This document shows, piece by piece, positions 16,688 to 25,205 of a stretch of DNA of 32,312 nucleotides. The notes beneath the pieces were generated by a model that searched no databases, was not told the origin of the DNA, and saw only the letters and a list, made by a program, of their open reading frames with translations. Position 1 is the first letter of the stretch. Every line of letters starts with the position of its first letter. The DNA comes from Bacteroidales bacterium (GTDB lineage: Bacteria > Bacteroidota > Bacteroidia > Bacteroidales > Prolixibacteraceae), in NCBI GenBank assembly GCA_012719495.1, contig JAAYAG010000086.1, forward strand, positions 1-32,312, in the 5' to 3' direction. The position numbers and the translations under genes are program-made.

Positions 16688-17368
16688 ATGGATACCAGAA
16701 AAGAATTCCAAAAATATGCAAAAAGCGCAGCGGGAATAAGTAACTTATCATCAGACAAATACATCAATTCGGTATATGGAAGCTACATTTCTCCAACGAT
16801 CATCGAAGAACGCCAGCTAAATATTGCCACCATGGATGTATTTTCACGGTTGATGATGGACCGTATCATCTTCCTTGGCACAGCCATCGACGATTATGTG
16901 GCCAATATTATTCAGGCACAATTGCTCTTCCTCGATTCTACCGATCCAGGGAAAGACATACAAATATACTTTAACTCACCTGGTGGAGCAGTGTATGCCG
17001 GGTTGGGAATTTACGACACGATGCAATTCATTTCTTCGCCGGTAGCTACTATATGCACAGGCATGGCCGCCTCGATGTCAGCAGTGCTGCTCACAGCAGG
17101 AGCAACAGGCAAACGCTCGGCACTTACCCACTCACGGATCATGATCCATCAACCCATGGGAGGCACTCAAGGACAGGCAGTTGACATGGAAATAACCGTT
17201 CGCGAAATTGTAAAACTCAAAAAAGAACTTTACGAAATTATTGCCAAACACTCTGGCAACGATATCGAAAAAATAGAAAAAGACTCAGACCGCGATTACT
17301 GGATGACTGCCCAGGAAGCCAAAGATTACGGAATGATTGACCAAGTACTAGTTAGAAACAAGAAATAA
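16688..17368 (+). CDS. clpP: ATP-dependent Clp protease proteolytic subunit
   Basis: This 226-residue serine peptidase forms the double-heptamer chamber of ClpXP. The catalytic triad is readable: S129 in GMAASMSAV, H154 in RIMIHQPMGG and D203 in DRDYWMTA. FNSPGG (95-100) is the conserved oxyanion-loop region. The N-terminus is about 15-20 residues longer than the mature E. coli protein, so a propeptide may be removed. clpX starts 8 bp after the stop, forming an operon. Confidence 0.97.
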   Translation: MDTRKEFQKYAKSAAGISNLSSDKYINSVYGSYISPTIIEERQLNIATMDVFSRLMMDRIIFLGTAIDDYVANIIQAQLLFLDSTDPGKDIQIYFNSPGGAVYAGLGIYDTMQFISSPVATICTGMAASMSAVLLTAGATGKRSALTHSRIMIHQPMGGTQGQAVDMEITVREIVKLKKELYEIIAKHSGNDIEKIEKDSDRDYWMTAQEAKDYGMIDQVLVRNKK

Positions 17369-17376
17369 TATATTGA

Positions 17377-18591
17377 ATGGATAAATGTTCGTTTTGCGGA
17401 AGAACAAAAGATGAAGTTGAGCTTCTGATTGCCGGCATGGATGGTCATATTTGCGACCGTTGCATTGAGCAAGCTTATGCCATCGTTGAAGAAGAATTCA
17501 AGGGGAAAGGAGAATTCGACATAAGTGGAATCAAGCTGTCGAAACCGAAGGAGATGAAAGAATTTCTCGACCAGTACGTTATTGGTCAAGACCATGCGAA
17601 AAAGATATTATCGGTAGCCGTGTATAATCACTACAAACGGCTTGCCCAGAAAATAGATCAGGACGAAACCGAAATAGAAAAATCGAACATCATCCTTGTT
17701 GGCCCAACAGGTACCGGTAAAACGCTGCTGGCACGCACCATTGCCAAAATGCTACACGTGCCTTTTACCATGGTTGATGCTACTGTGCTCACCGAAGCCG
17801 GTTACGTAGGTGAAGACATTGAAAGCCTTCTAACCCGCTTATTGCAGGCAGCCGACTATAACGTAGAAGCAGCAGAAAAAGGCATCGTATTCATTGATGA
17901 AATTGATAAAATTGCCCGCAAAGGCGATAACCCATCCATTACCCGCGACGTGTCGGGCGAAGGAGTTCAGCAAGGCTTGCTGAAATTGCTCGAAGGGTCG
18001 ATTGTTAACGTACCTCCACAAGGCGGACGAAAACACCCCGAACAACGAATGATCCCGGTAAATACGAAAAACATATTGTTCATTTGCGGGGGAGCTTTCG
18101 ACGGGATAGAACGTAAAATTGCTCAACGACTTAACACAAAAGTTGTTGGATTTAATGCTATCGAAGGAACAGCCACCATTAACCGCGACAACCTGATGCA
18201 ATACATCACTCCAATGGACCTTAAGTCGTTCGGGATGATTCCTGAAATCATTGGACGCTTACCTGTAATCACTTACCTCGACCCACTCGACAAGGATGCG
18301 TTGAGGCGTATTCTTACCGAACCAAAGAATGCCATTGTAAAGCAATATGTCAAGCTGTTTGAACTCGACGGAATTGCATTAAACTTCAATGATTCGGCCC
18401 TAGAATACATCGTGAATATTGCTGTTGAATTCAAATTGGGGGCCCGTGGGTTACGTTCAATTTGTGAAACCATCATGGTAGATGCCATGTTCGAGATGCC
18501 TTCGAACGGTAAAAAGAAATTTACTATTGATGAAAAGTATGCCCGCGAAAAAATCGAAAGTTCGGGAATGCAGCTTTTGAAAGCAGGTTAA
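17377..18591 (+). CDS. clpX: ATP-dependent Clp protease ATP-binding subunit ClpX
   Basis: This 404-residue AAA+ unfoldase delivers tagged substrates to ClpP. The N-terminal zinc-binding domain has C4-x2-C7 and C26-x2-C29. Walker A GPTGTGKT is at 109-116, the pore loop GYVG at 142-145 and Walker B VFIDEID at 171-177. [12 protein letters not shown] segment and the C-terminal ELGARGLRS-type sensor 2 ([12 protein letters not shown]) follow. An IGF-like ClpP-docking segment is expected in the 230-260 region, where [12 protein letters not shown] is seen instead at the conserved neighbouring site. The operon with clpP ends at a strong terminator. Confidence 0.97.
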   Translation: MDKCSFCGRTKDEVELLIAGMDGHICDRCIEQAYAIVEEEFKGKGEFDISGIKLSKPKEMKEFLDQYVIGQDHAKKILSVAVYNHYKRLAQKIDQDETEIEKSNIILVGPTGTGKTLLARTIAKMLHVPFTMVDATVLTEAGYVGEDIESLLTRLLQAADYNVEAAEKGIVFIDEIDKIARKGDNPSITRDVSGEGVQQGLLKLLEGSIVNVPPQGGRKHPEQRMIPVNTKNILFICGGAFDGIERKIAQRLNTKVVGFNAIEGTATINRDNLMQYITPMDLKSFGMIPEIIGRLPVITYLDPLDKDALRRILTEPKNAIVKQYVKLFELDGIALNFNDSALEYIVNIAVEFKLGARGLRSICETIMVDAMFEMPSNGKKKFTIDEKYAREKIESSGMQLLKAG

Positions 18592-18600
18592 CCAGATATT

Positions 18601-18627
18601 AATCCCGCCAGGTGCGGGATTTTTTTT
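18601..18627 (+). terminator. Intrinsic terminator after clpX
   Basis: AATCCCGC (18601-18608) pairs with GCGGGATT (18614-18621) around CAGGT, followed by a T-run to 18627. It is 9 bp past the clpX stop. Confidence 0.92.
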
Positions 18628-18633
18628 CCTTAT

Positions 18634-18898
18634 AACCTGAGTTCGACTTTATTTTTGAGTTCAGACCGCTTGTAAACAGTAAGATTCAATGCAAAATCAC
18701 GCAGGAATAACGGGTTATTTTAAGTGATTTTAAAGCAGAAGATTGCTGTTTACAAGCGGCGGACAATGAGCTTTGCATAAAACACTGTTTTCCTGCATTA
18801 AATTTCCTCGATTTAGCCCACTAATACTCAAAAATTTGCTTTGTAAAACAGCGTTTTATGCCAATCTGAACTTTGAAAAATAAAATCGAACTCAGGTT
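18634..18898. repeat. Cloverleaf-like nested inverted-repeat element (MITE-like or structured RNA)
   Basis: The outer arms at 18634-18665 and 18865-18898 form a 32-34-bp inverted repeat beginning AACCTGAGTTCGA, with one mismatch and a small bulge. Inside are two further stems. Stem A is CCGCTTGTAAACAG (18666-18679) with CTGTTTACAAGCGG (18746-18759), perfect over 14 bp and extended inward by GCAAAATCAC/GTGATTTT. Stem B is GCATAAAACACTGTTTT (18775-18791) with the complementary arm at 18845-18861, 17 bp with one mismatch. Together they fold as a three-way junction. The element starts 7 bp after the clpX terminator and ends 73 bp from the DUF5715 stop. It has no coding potential that I can support. 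Both single mismatches become G-U pairs in a minus-strand transcript. Confidence 0.75.
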
Positions 18899-18971
18899 AA
18901 TAAGTACAATTACTGCAAGTCAAACGCAATATATCCCTGATAAAAAAACCAATTTATTTTTCAACGACAGC

Positions 18972-19718
18972 CTAATATACGGCTGTAATGTGAAAGCACT
19001 TTTCAATTCGCTCGGTTACGACAACGCAACGACCTTCGCGCCGCAATTCGCCAATGGCTTCCGACAGGAGTTTGATGGCTTTGGCATCGGCAACCTCAAC
19101 TTTCATCCCCGGAAGTGGTCGTTTTGTCACTGTGCGGTAAGCAATATCGAATGTTGTACCATAAAGATGAGAAGTTGTACTGGCAGCATTAACATTTGAC
19201 CTGCTCAGGCTGCGCTGGCTCTCTTTAGTCCTCAACAAGGAAGTAATTTGATAGGAATAATTCCCCATGTTATTATCATCGAGCTTTTTACGGAAGCGTT
19301 TACCAATATCCTCAAGCAAATCAGCAGCTTTGGGCGTAAGGTAAGGATGCGAATGGCTCAAACTTTTTACAATGTAATATTTGTTGCTTTTGATCTTCAC
19401 CAATCGCTTGTCGTGCACTAAATTACCAATGCTTTTGTGAAATGCTTTAGTTGTGGTAAACGGGCTAATCCCATTGCGCCTGGCCCAACGCAAATGCACA
19501 TTGTTGTAATCGCGATACCAATCTACTTTTATCTTTCCGTAGCTTTGGCTATTCTTAATCGCATTTATGCCATCGGAAACAAGAGAGCCTATAATAAGGG
19601 TACAAATCAAGCCTAGGATTGACAACAAAATGATACGGAATGGCTTACGATATTGCTGCTTAAGCCTGTATTTGAATATTTTTCTTCTGAACGCATCCAG
19701 CTTGTCGGATAAAACCAT
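18972..19718 (-). CDS. DUF5715 family protein, membrane-anchored M15-like peptidase fold
   Basis: This encodes 248 residues from ATG 19718. The frame continues 7 codons to a TTG at 19739, which I do not favour. After a basic N-terminus (RRKIFKYRLKQQYRKP), a membrane helix (FRIILLSILGLICTLIIGSL, ~27-46) leaves the bulk of the protein periplasmic. The C-terminal domain carries the M15/VanY-like zinc-peptidase pattern S-H-x-x-G-x-x-x-D (TSHLYGTTFDI, H184 and D191), preceded by ITSLLRTKESQRSLSRSN. It ends with E236 (TER) and H243 (CFHIT). DUF5715 is a Bacteroidota family of unknown substrate. A role on peptidoglycan peptide cross-links is inferred from the fold. It is divergent from dusB. Confidence 0.82.
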   Translation of the reverse strand: MVLSDKLDAFRRKIFKYRLKQQYRKPFRIILLSILGLICTLIIGSLVSDGINAIKNSQSYGKIKVDWYRDYNNVHLRWARRNGISPFTTTKAFHKSIGNLVHDKRLVKIKSNKYYIVKSLSHSHPYLTPKAADLLEDIGKRFRKKLDDNNMGNYSYQITSLLRTKESQRSLSRSNVNAASTTSHLYGTTFDIAYRTVTKRPLPGMKVEVADAKAIKLLSEAIGELRREGRCVVVTERIEKCFHITAVY

Positions 19719-19764
19719 TCGGGAAAAAATTGGGTACAACTTCGCTTATCTTTATCACGTAGTA

Positions 19765-19772
19765 CAAAAATA
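19765..19772 (-). promoter_or_regulatory. -7 promoter element upstream of the DUF5715 gene
   Basis: The minus strand reads TATTTTTG, matching TAnnTTTG, 46 bp before ATG 19718. No -33 TTTG is seen at normal spacing. A transcript starting about 7 bp downstream would include ATG 19718. Confidence 0.45.
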
Positions 19773-19884
19773 GATAAATCGGGTAAAAACACCACCCCAA
19801 CAAGAAAAAACATCGAATTAGTTTTGGCTCAGGCACAAAAACGAACCAGATGCAACAGCATTTGTTTTACTTCGCGGGCTATGG

Positions 19885-19915
19885 TTTGACATTAAAAAGC
19901 TAAGCACTATTTTTG
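19885..19915 (+). promoter_or_regulatory. Promoter of dusB
   Basis: TTTG (19885-19888), a 19-bp spacer and TATTTTTG (19908-19915) give a full match to the Bacteroidota -33/-7 consensus. The dusB ATG lies 36 bp downstream. Confidence 0.75.
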
Positions 19916-19951
19916 TGACGTCGAAGATTTTTCAACCTGAAGAAATAATAA

Positions 19952-20965
19952 ATGAAAATTGGGAATATTGAACTGGGACCGCTCCCGCTATTTCTTGCTC
20001 CAATGGAAGATGTTACGTACAAATCGTTCCGTTATATGTGCAAAAAATACGGTGCCGATGTTATGTACACCGAATTTGTTTCGAGCGAGGCCCTTATCCG
20101 CGATGTAAAAAAAACAAAGTTGAAAATGACCCTTTTCGATTTCGACCGCCCGGTTGCCATTCAAATTTTCGGCCACAACATCGATTCTATGGTTGAAGCA
20201 GCTAAAGTTGCCGAAGAATCGAACCCCGATTTTATTGACATTAACTATGGCTGTCCTATGAAGAAAATTGTAGCTAAAGGCGCAGGTGCCGGCATGCTGC
20301 AAGATGTTCCGAAAATGGTTGAAATGACCCGGCAAATTGTCAATGCAGTAAAAATTCCTGTTACGGCAAAAACCCGCCTGGGCTGGGATGAAAACAGCAA
20401 AAACATTACCGAGGTAGCAGAACGACTGCAAGATACTGGCATTAGTGCCCTGGCTATTCACGGGCGTACCCGTAAACAATTATACACCGGCGATGCCGAC
20501 TGGTCGCTAATTGCTGAAGTGAAAAACAACCCAAGGATTACCATGCCGATTATTGGCAATGGTGATATCAATAGTCCTTCAACTGCAAAAAAGAGACTCG
20601 AGCAAACCGGTGTCGATGCCCTGATGATTGGACGTGCAGCCATTGGCCGCCCATGGATTTTCAAAGAAATAAAACATTATTTCGAAACCGGCGAAGAACT
20701 CCAGGCACCTACTGTTCCCGAAATTGTTGAAAATGTGAAAGATCAGCTTCGTATTTCGCTCGAATGGAAAGATGACGAACGACGGGCAGTAAATGAAATG
20801 CGCCGCCATTTTGCCAAATATTTTCCATCGCTACCTAATTTCCGCGATACACGAATTGAACTGTTGAGGTCGGAAACGTATAGTGATTGTTACCGCATCC
20901 TCGACGAAATTGCAGAGAAATATGCCACTTTCCGGGTCGACTATACAAATGCCAGTTTAAAATAA
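19952..20965 (+). CDS. dusB: tRNA-dihydrouridine synthase, DusB type
   Basis: This 337-residue FMN enzyme reduces uridines in the tRNA D-loop using NADPH. The N-terminal LAPMEDVTYKSFR is the family FMN-binding start. DINYGCPMKKIVAKGAGAG contains the catalytic cysteine C101. AKTRLGW, AIHGRTRKQLYTGDADW and IGNGDI...RAAIGRPWIF complete the TIM-barrel motifs. The DusB assignment rests on length and the MKKIV...GAGAGML context. Other Bacteroidota proteins of this type are often labelled only dusB-like. A good promoter precedes it. It converges with the hybrid regulator gene across 31 bp with no visible terminator. Confidence 0.93.
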   Translation: MKIGNIELGPLPLFLAPMEDVTYKSFRYMCKKYGADVMYTEFVSSEALIRDVKKTKLKMTLFDFDRPVAIQIFGHNIDSMVEAAKVAEESNPDFIDINYGCPMKKIVAKGAGAGMLQDVPKMVEMTRQIVNAVKIPVTAKTRLGWDENSKNITEVAERLQDTGISALAIHGRTRKQLYTGDADWSLIAEVKNNPRITMPIIGNGDINSPSTAKKRLEQTGVDALMIGRAAIGRPWIFKEIKHYFETGEELQAPTVPEIVENVKDQLRISLEWKDDERRAVNEMRRHFAKYFPSLPNFRDTRIELLRSETYSDCYRILDEIAEKYATFRVDYTNASLK

Positions 20966-20996
20966 CAAGCCAACAATTTTTTGCAGCCCATAAACC

Positions 20997-23900
20997 CTAC
21001 CCATGATCGGGTTCGTCTGGCTCGCTCTGTGTGGAAAACTTTTTGGCATATTGCGATGGGGTCATATTGTATTCACTCTTAAAATGTTTTGTAAAGTAAC
21101 GAGGATCGTTGAACCCGACTTTATACGCGATTTCCATAACTGTAAGCTGGCTTTTCTCAAGCAACTGGGCAGCCCGCCTGATACGCAGGATGCGGATATA
21201 TTCGATAGGCGTTTTACCGGTAAGCGACAATAATTTATTATAGAGATGTGCCCTGCTGATGCCAAACTCGGTACTTAATTTTTCAACCGAAAAATCGGGC
21301 TCGTGCATCTTGTTTTCGGTAATGTCTTTAATTTTCCGCAGGAATTTTTCATCGAGCGAGGTAACTTCAATCTCCGAAGGCTGCAACTCTATGTTTTGCT
21401 GGAACGATTGCCTTAATTTCTTTCGCTGCTCGATCAGATTCTTAATCTTCAACATAAGCAACTCAAAATTAAAAGGTTTGGTAATATAATCGTCGGCTCC
21501 TGTTTCAAGTCCCTCATATTTATGCTGGTCGGAATTGCGCGCGGTAAGCAAAATCATCGGCACATGGCTTGTCCGGTTGTCGGTTTTCACTTTCCGGCAA
21601 AGCTCAAGCCCGTCCATTACCGGCATCATAATATCGCTAACAATCAAGTCGGGCATTTCCTTTAACAAAACATCCCATGCAACACTTCCATTTTCGGCTT
21701 CAATAATCTGATAGTCTGACGATAAATTATCTTTCAGATAGAACCGGATGTCGGGATTATCTTCAACAAGCAATATTTTGAGCATACCTTTTGTTCTCTT
21801 TTCAATGCTAAGGTTACTCCAGGTAGGTCTTCCGGCAGAAATTGTTGTCTCGACTCGCCCTGTTGTAAGGCCGGTGACTTCAAGTTGCGGGCTATCTTTA
21901 AGCGGCAACACAACGGTGAAGGTGCAGCCCTCGCCCACCTTGCTTTTCAGCCCTATTGTTCCGCCATGCATTTGAACAAACTCGCGGGTCAACGACAAAC
22001 CTATGCCGCTTCCCTTGTTCACCGTCACCCCATCGGGAAGGCTCTGTACAAAACGCTCGAAAACGGCCTCTTGTTTATCTTCTTGAATACCAATCCCTGT
22101 ATCTGAAACCTCCAGAACCAGCTGTTTCTCGTAGTTAGGCAATTCGTTGTACCTAATTCTCACACCAACAGAACCGCCCTGATTGGTGAACTTAAACGCA
22201 TTGGAAAGCAGGTTGAAAAGAATCTTTTCAATTTTATCGTAATCAAAAACAGCCCGGATTTCCTGCAATTCTGAAGAAAATGAAAGGCTAATGTCGCGGC
22301 TTTCAGAAAGATCGGAAAACGACTCGGTTGTTTCCCTGCAGAAACTTACAAATTCCTCTTCGCGCACAAGTAACGACAAGCCCTGTACCTCGAGACGACG
22401 AAAATCGAGCAACTGGTTAATCAACGTTAACAAGCGTTTGGCATTTCTCTGAACCAGTTTTAGCTGCTCTTTATTTTGCCCCTCACTGGTGGTTCCAATT
22501 ATTTTTTCGAGCGGTGAAAGGATCAAGGTCAATGGGGTTCTGATTTCGTGACTAATATTGGTGAAAAATTTCAGTTTTAGCATGTCCATCTCGTGAACTT
22601 TAGCCGTTTCAATCCGCTCCTGTTGCAATAAAAATTTGTTTCGTTCGCGGTTAATAATACTCTGTAATGCATAAAAAACACCGACAAGAAACAGCACAAG
22701 GTAAAGTGAATACGCCCATTTTGTTTTCCAAAAAGGAGGTAACACCTTAACTTGCAATACAATTTCATTGCTTCGCCTCTCGTTGTCGAAATCGGAAGAA
22801 TAGACCCTAAGGGTGTAATCGCCGGGATGCAGGTTTGTATAAGTTAATTTTCGCCCTCCCGAGGTAACCCATTCGTTATTAAATCCTTCCAAGATATAGT
22901 GATACAGGGTTTTTTCAGGATTAAGATAATTTAAGGCAGCAAACCACACGGCAAATGTTTTTTCGAAATGTTTCAATACAATTTTGTCACCTGAACTTAG
23001 TGCGCGAGGCAACAAAATCCGTCCGCTAATCTCTTGCCCAATACTTATTGGTTTGTTTTGCACCTCGAGTCCAGCGAATACAGTGACTAATTGATTGTTG
23101 GAAGTGGCAGACAAATTCTCGGGTTTAAAAACACTAAACCCTTCGGGGCCACCAAAGACCAACTCTCCACGACGGGTTTTAAGTGCGCCATGTTCATTGA
23201 AGGCTTTACCATGAAGCCCGTCTTTCTCATCGTAATTCTTGCACCGGAAATCATAGCTACCATCGGGTTTTGAACTGACAATGAGATTACACAAACCCAG
23301 GGGTGTTCCAAGCCACATGTTCCCTTTGTCATCTTCAAGAATAGTTAATACATCGTTGATTGGCATGCCATCGTCAGCTGTAAAATGCCGGTGTTTTTTA
23401 TTTTTCGGGTCGTACAAGTTTAATCCTTCGCGGGTAGCCACCCAAACCCAGCCCCGATGATCACAAAATACATCAAGCGCTGTATTGCTTATCAAGCCTT
23501 TCCCGTCAGGCTCTTGTGCAAACTGGGTAAATATGTTTTTATCGCGGTCAAACTGTTCAAAACCCAGGGTAGTGGCCAGCCACAAATTGCCATCAATACC
23601 TTCGTCAACAGCCATTATGAAGTCGGAATGGACACTGTTTTCCATACTCGTCTGATGATGGACAAATTGACCCATATTCCGATCAAAGCGATCGAGCCCT
23701 CCGCCCAGAGTCCCAATCCAAACATTGCGTTCCGAATCTTCGAAAAGCGACCATATATTGTTGTGGGCAATTGAGGTATTGTCGGAAGGGTTATGCATAA
23801 AACGGGTAAATTTTCTTCCATCGAAACGGTTAAGCCCGCCCATATAAGTACCCACCCAAACATCGCCCAGATGGTCAACCAGCACATCAACAACCACATT

Positions 23901-25205
23901 GCTACTCAACGAGTTATTGTCGTTGGGATTATGCTTGTAACTCTTGAAAATGTTTTTCTGCCTGTCGAAATAAAACAACCCTCCGCCATTGGTTCCAATC
24001 CATAGGTTTCCCTGAGAATCCTCGGCAAATGTGTTCACATCGTCGTACCCGAGCCAATTCTCTTTATAGGGGTGAAGAATGTAAGTAGAAATTTTAAACA
24101 GATCGGGGTGATAATAGCTGACCCCTTTTTTATAGGTTCCGATCCATATTATGCCTTCATTATCACGATAGAGACAGGTAATACTGTTTTGTGCGAGGCT
24201 GTTCTTATCGGCCGGATCGTTTTTATAGGTTTCAATTTTCCCAGAGATTGAATGGATACGACTTAATCCTCCATGGTCGGTACCAACAAGAATATTGCCG
24301 AAATCGTCTTCAATTACTGCCGTAATTACATTACTGTTAATGCTTCCAGCACTTTCAGAGGCTTCATAAACAATTGCTTGTCCCAACGAAAGGTTATATC
24401 GGAGCAAGCCTTCGTTTTCGTTCCGGGAAAAAATCCAAAGATTGCTGTGCGAGTCGGCAAAAATACCATGATCTACATCTGAAGGAGGTAAAAACCTGGA
24501 AAGGGAAGGAATCGTTTTCACAATGCGCCGGCCAACAACATCAACTTTTTCAAGCGATAAATCACTTTTCACCAGCCAAAGCATTCCATCGGGAGAAGCT
24601 GTAGCGCCCGAGATCCGGTTATTAGACGCATCCTCTCCTCCCAGTTGCGAAGGCTGGATGTGTGCTACCTCTTTCTTTTGATGATTGTAACCAAAGAGCC
24701 CCGATTCGCGAGTGACAAACCATAAGGAATTACTGTTCAACCGTATGATTTCAACAATGCCCGAACGAGGGATCGGGATATTAAGATTGAAAAGTTCATC
24801 GTCGGAAAGGAAGCGTTCGGTGGCCGTATCGAACACCCATAGCTCTTCGCCCGAAAGGATAAGCAGGCGCCCTTGGCAATCTTCAAAAATGCGGAATATA
24901 TTATTGTTGAGCGAAGAACCTGCGTTATCGGCTGCTTTTCGGAATACCCGGGTAGAATACCCGTCGAAACGGTTTAACCCGTTCACCGCGCCAATCCATA
25001 AAAAACCCTGACTGTCCTTAAATATCGTATTAATTTGGTTGCTCGACAAGCCTTTGTTGATGTCGAGACTGCGAAACTTAATTTGATTCGTCTGTGCAAA
25101 AATCTGAATAACAGATAAAAAACTAATTACAAGTATAATGATTCTCCTCACGGCAATAATTTTGTGTTCAATGATTTCTTTTACTTTTTCACTAATTAAA
25201 GCCAC
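20997..25205 (-). CDS. Hybrid two-component system regulator (sensor, kinase, receiver and AraC in one chain)
   Basis: This is a one-protein signalling system of about 1,400 residues. After a signal peptide (IIILVISFLSVIQIFAQ), two seven-bladed periplasmic propellers are built from repeats such as IFKDSQGFLWIGAVNGLNRF (~45-740). A Y_Y_Y domain follows (~760-830), then a membrane helix (WAYSLYLVLFLVGVFYAL). The HisKA domain has H886 (FTNISHEIRTP). The HATPase domain, a receiver with D1191 (DLIVSDIMMP) and an AraC helix-turn-helix (~1300-1395, GFNDPRYFTKHF) complete it. The 25205 codon is GTG. A second GTG at 25151 would give MRRIIILVISF, a cleaner signal peptide, and would remove the 10-bp overlap with corA. 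Such proteins usually bind breakdown sugars and switch on a polysaccharide-utilisation locus, but none is adjacent here. Confidence 0.95.
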   Translation of the reverse strand: MALISEKVKEIIEHKIIAVRRIIILVISFLSVIQIFAQTNQIKFRSLDINKGLSSNQINTIFKDSQGFLWIGAVNGLNRFDGYSTRVFRKAADNAGSSLNNNIFRIFEDCQGRLLILSGEELWVFDTATERFLSDDELFNLNIPIPRSGIVEIIRLNSNSLWFVTRESGLFGYNHQKKEVAHIQPSQLGGEDASNNRISGATASPDGMLWLVKSDLSLEKVDVVGRRIVKTIPSLSRFLPPSDVDHGIFADSHSNLWIFSRNENEGLLRYNLSLGQAIVYEASESAGSINSNVITAVIEDDFGNILVGTDHGGLSRIHSISGKIETYKNDPADKNSLAQNSITCLYRDNEGIIWIGTYKKGVSYYHPDLFKISTYILHPYKENWLGYDDVNTFAEDSQGNLWIGTNGGGLFYFDRQKNIFKSYKHNPNDNNSLSSNVVVDVLVDHLGDVWVGTYMGGLNRFDGRKFTRFMHNPSDNTSIAHNNIWSLFEDSERNVWIGTLGGGLDRFDRNMGQFVHHQTSMENSVHSDFIMAVDEGIDGNLWLATTLGFEQFDRDKNIFTQFAQEPDGKGLISNTALDVFCDHRGWVWVATREGLNLYDPKNKKHRHFTADDGMPINDVLTILEDDKGNMWLGTPLGLCNLIVSSKPDGSYDFRCKNYDEKDGLHGKAFNEHGALKTRRGELVFGGPEGFSVFKPENLSATSNNQLVTVFAGLEVQNKPISIGQEISGRILLPRALSSGDKIVLKHFEKTFAVWFAALNYLNPEKTLYHYILEGFNNEWVTSGGRKLTYTNLHPGDYTLRVYSSDFDNERRSNEIVLQVKVLPPFWKTKWAYSLYLVLFLVGVFYALQSIINRERNKFLLQQERIETAKVHEMDMLKLKFFTNISHEIRTPLTLILSPLEKIIGTTSEGQNKEQLKLVQRNAKRLLTLINQLLDFRRLEVQGLSLLVREEEFVSFCRETTESFSDLSESRDISLSFSSELQEIRAVFDYDKIEKILFNLLSNAFKFTNQGGSVGVRIRYNELPNYEKQLVLEVSDTGIGIQEDKQEAVFERFVQSLPDGVTVNKGSGIGLSLTREFVQMHGGTIGLKSKVGEGCTFTVVLPLKDSPQLEVTGLTTGRVETTISAGRPTWSNLSIEKRTKGMLKILLVEDNPDIRFYLKDNLSSDYQIIEAENGSVAWDVLLKEMPDLIVSDIMMPVMDGLELCRKVKTDNRTSHVPMILLTARNSDQHKYEGLETGADDYITKPFNFELLMLKIKNLIEQRKKLRQSFQQNIELQPSEIEVTSLDEKFLRKIKDITENKMHEPDFSVEKLSTEFGISRAHLYNKLLSLTGKTPIEYIRILRIRRAAQLLEKSQLTVMEIAYKVGFNDPRYFTKHFKSEYNMTPSQYAKKFSTQSEPDEPDHG

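Noticed and set aside
18873-19199. 108-codon + strand frame over the repeat element and DUF5715 gene
   Set aside because: It starts inside the right arm of the inverted repeat and runs antisense through DUF5715. There is no independent support.
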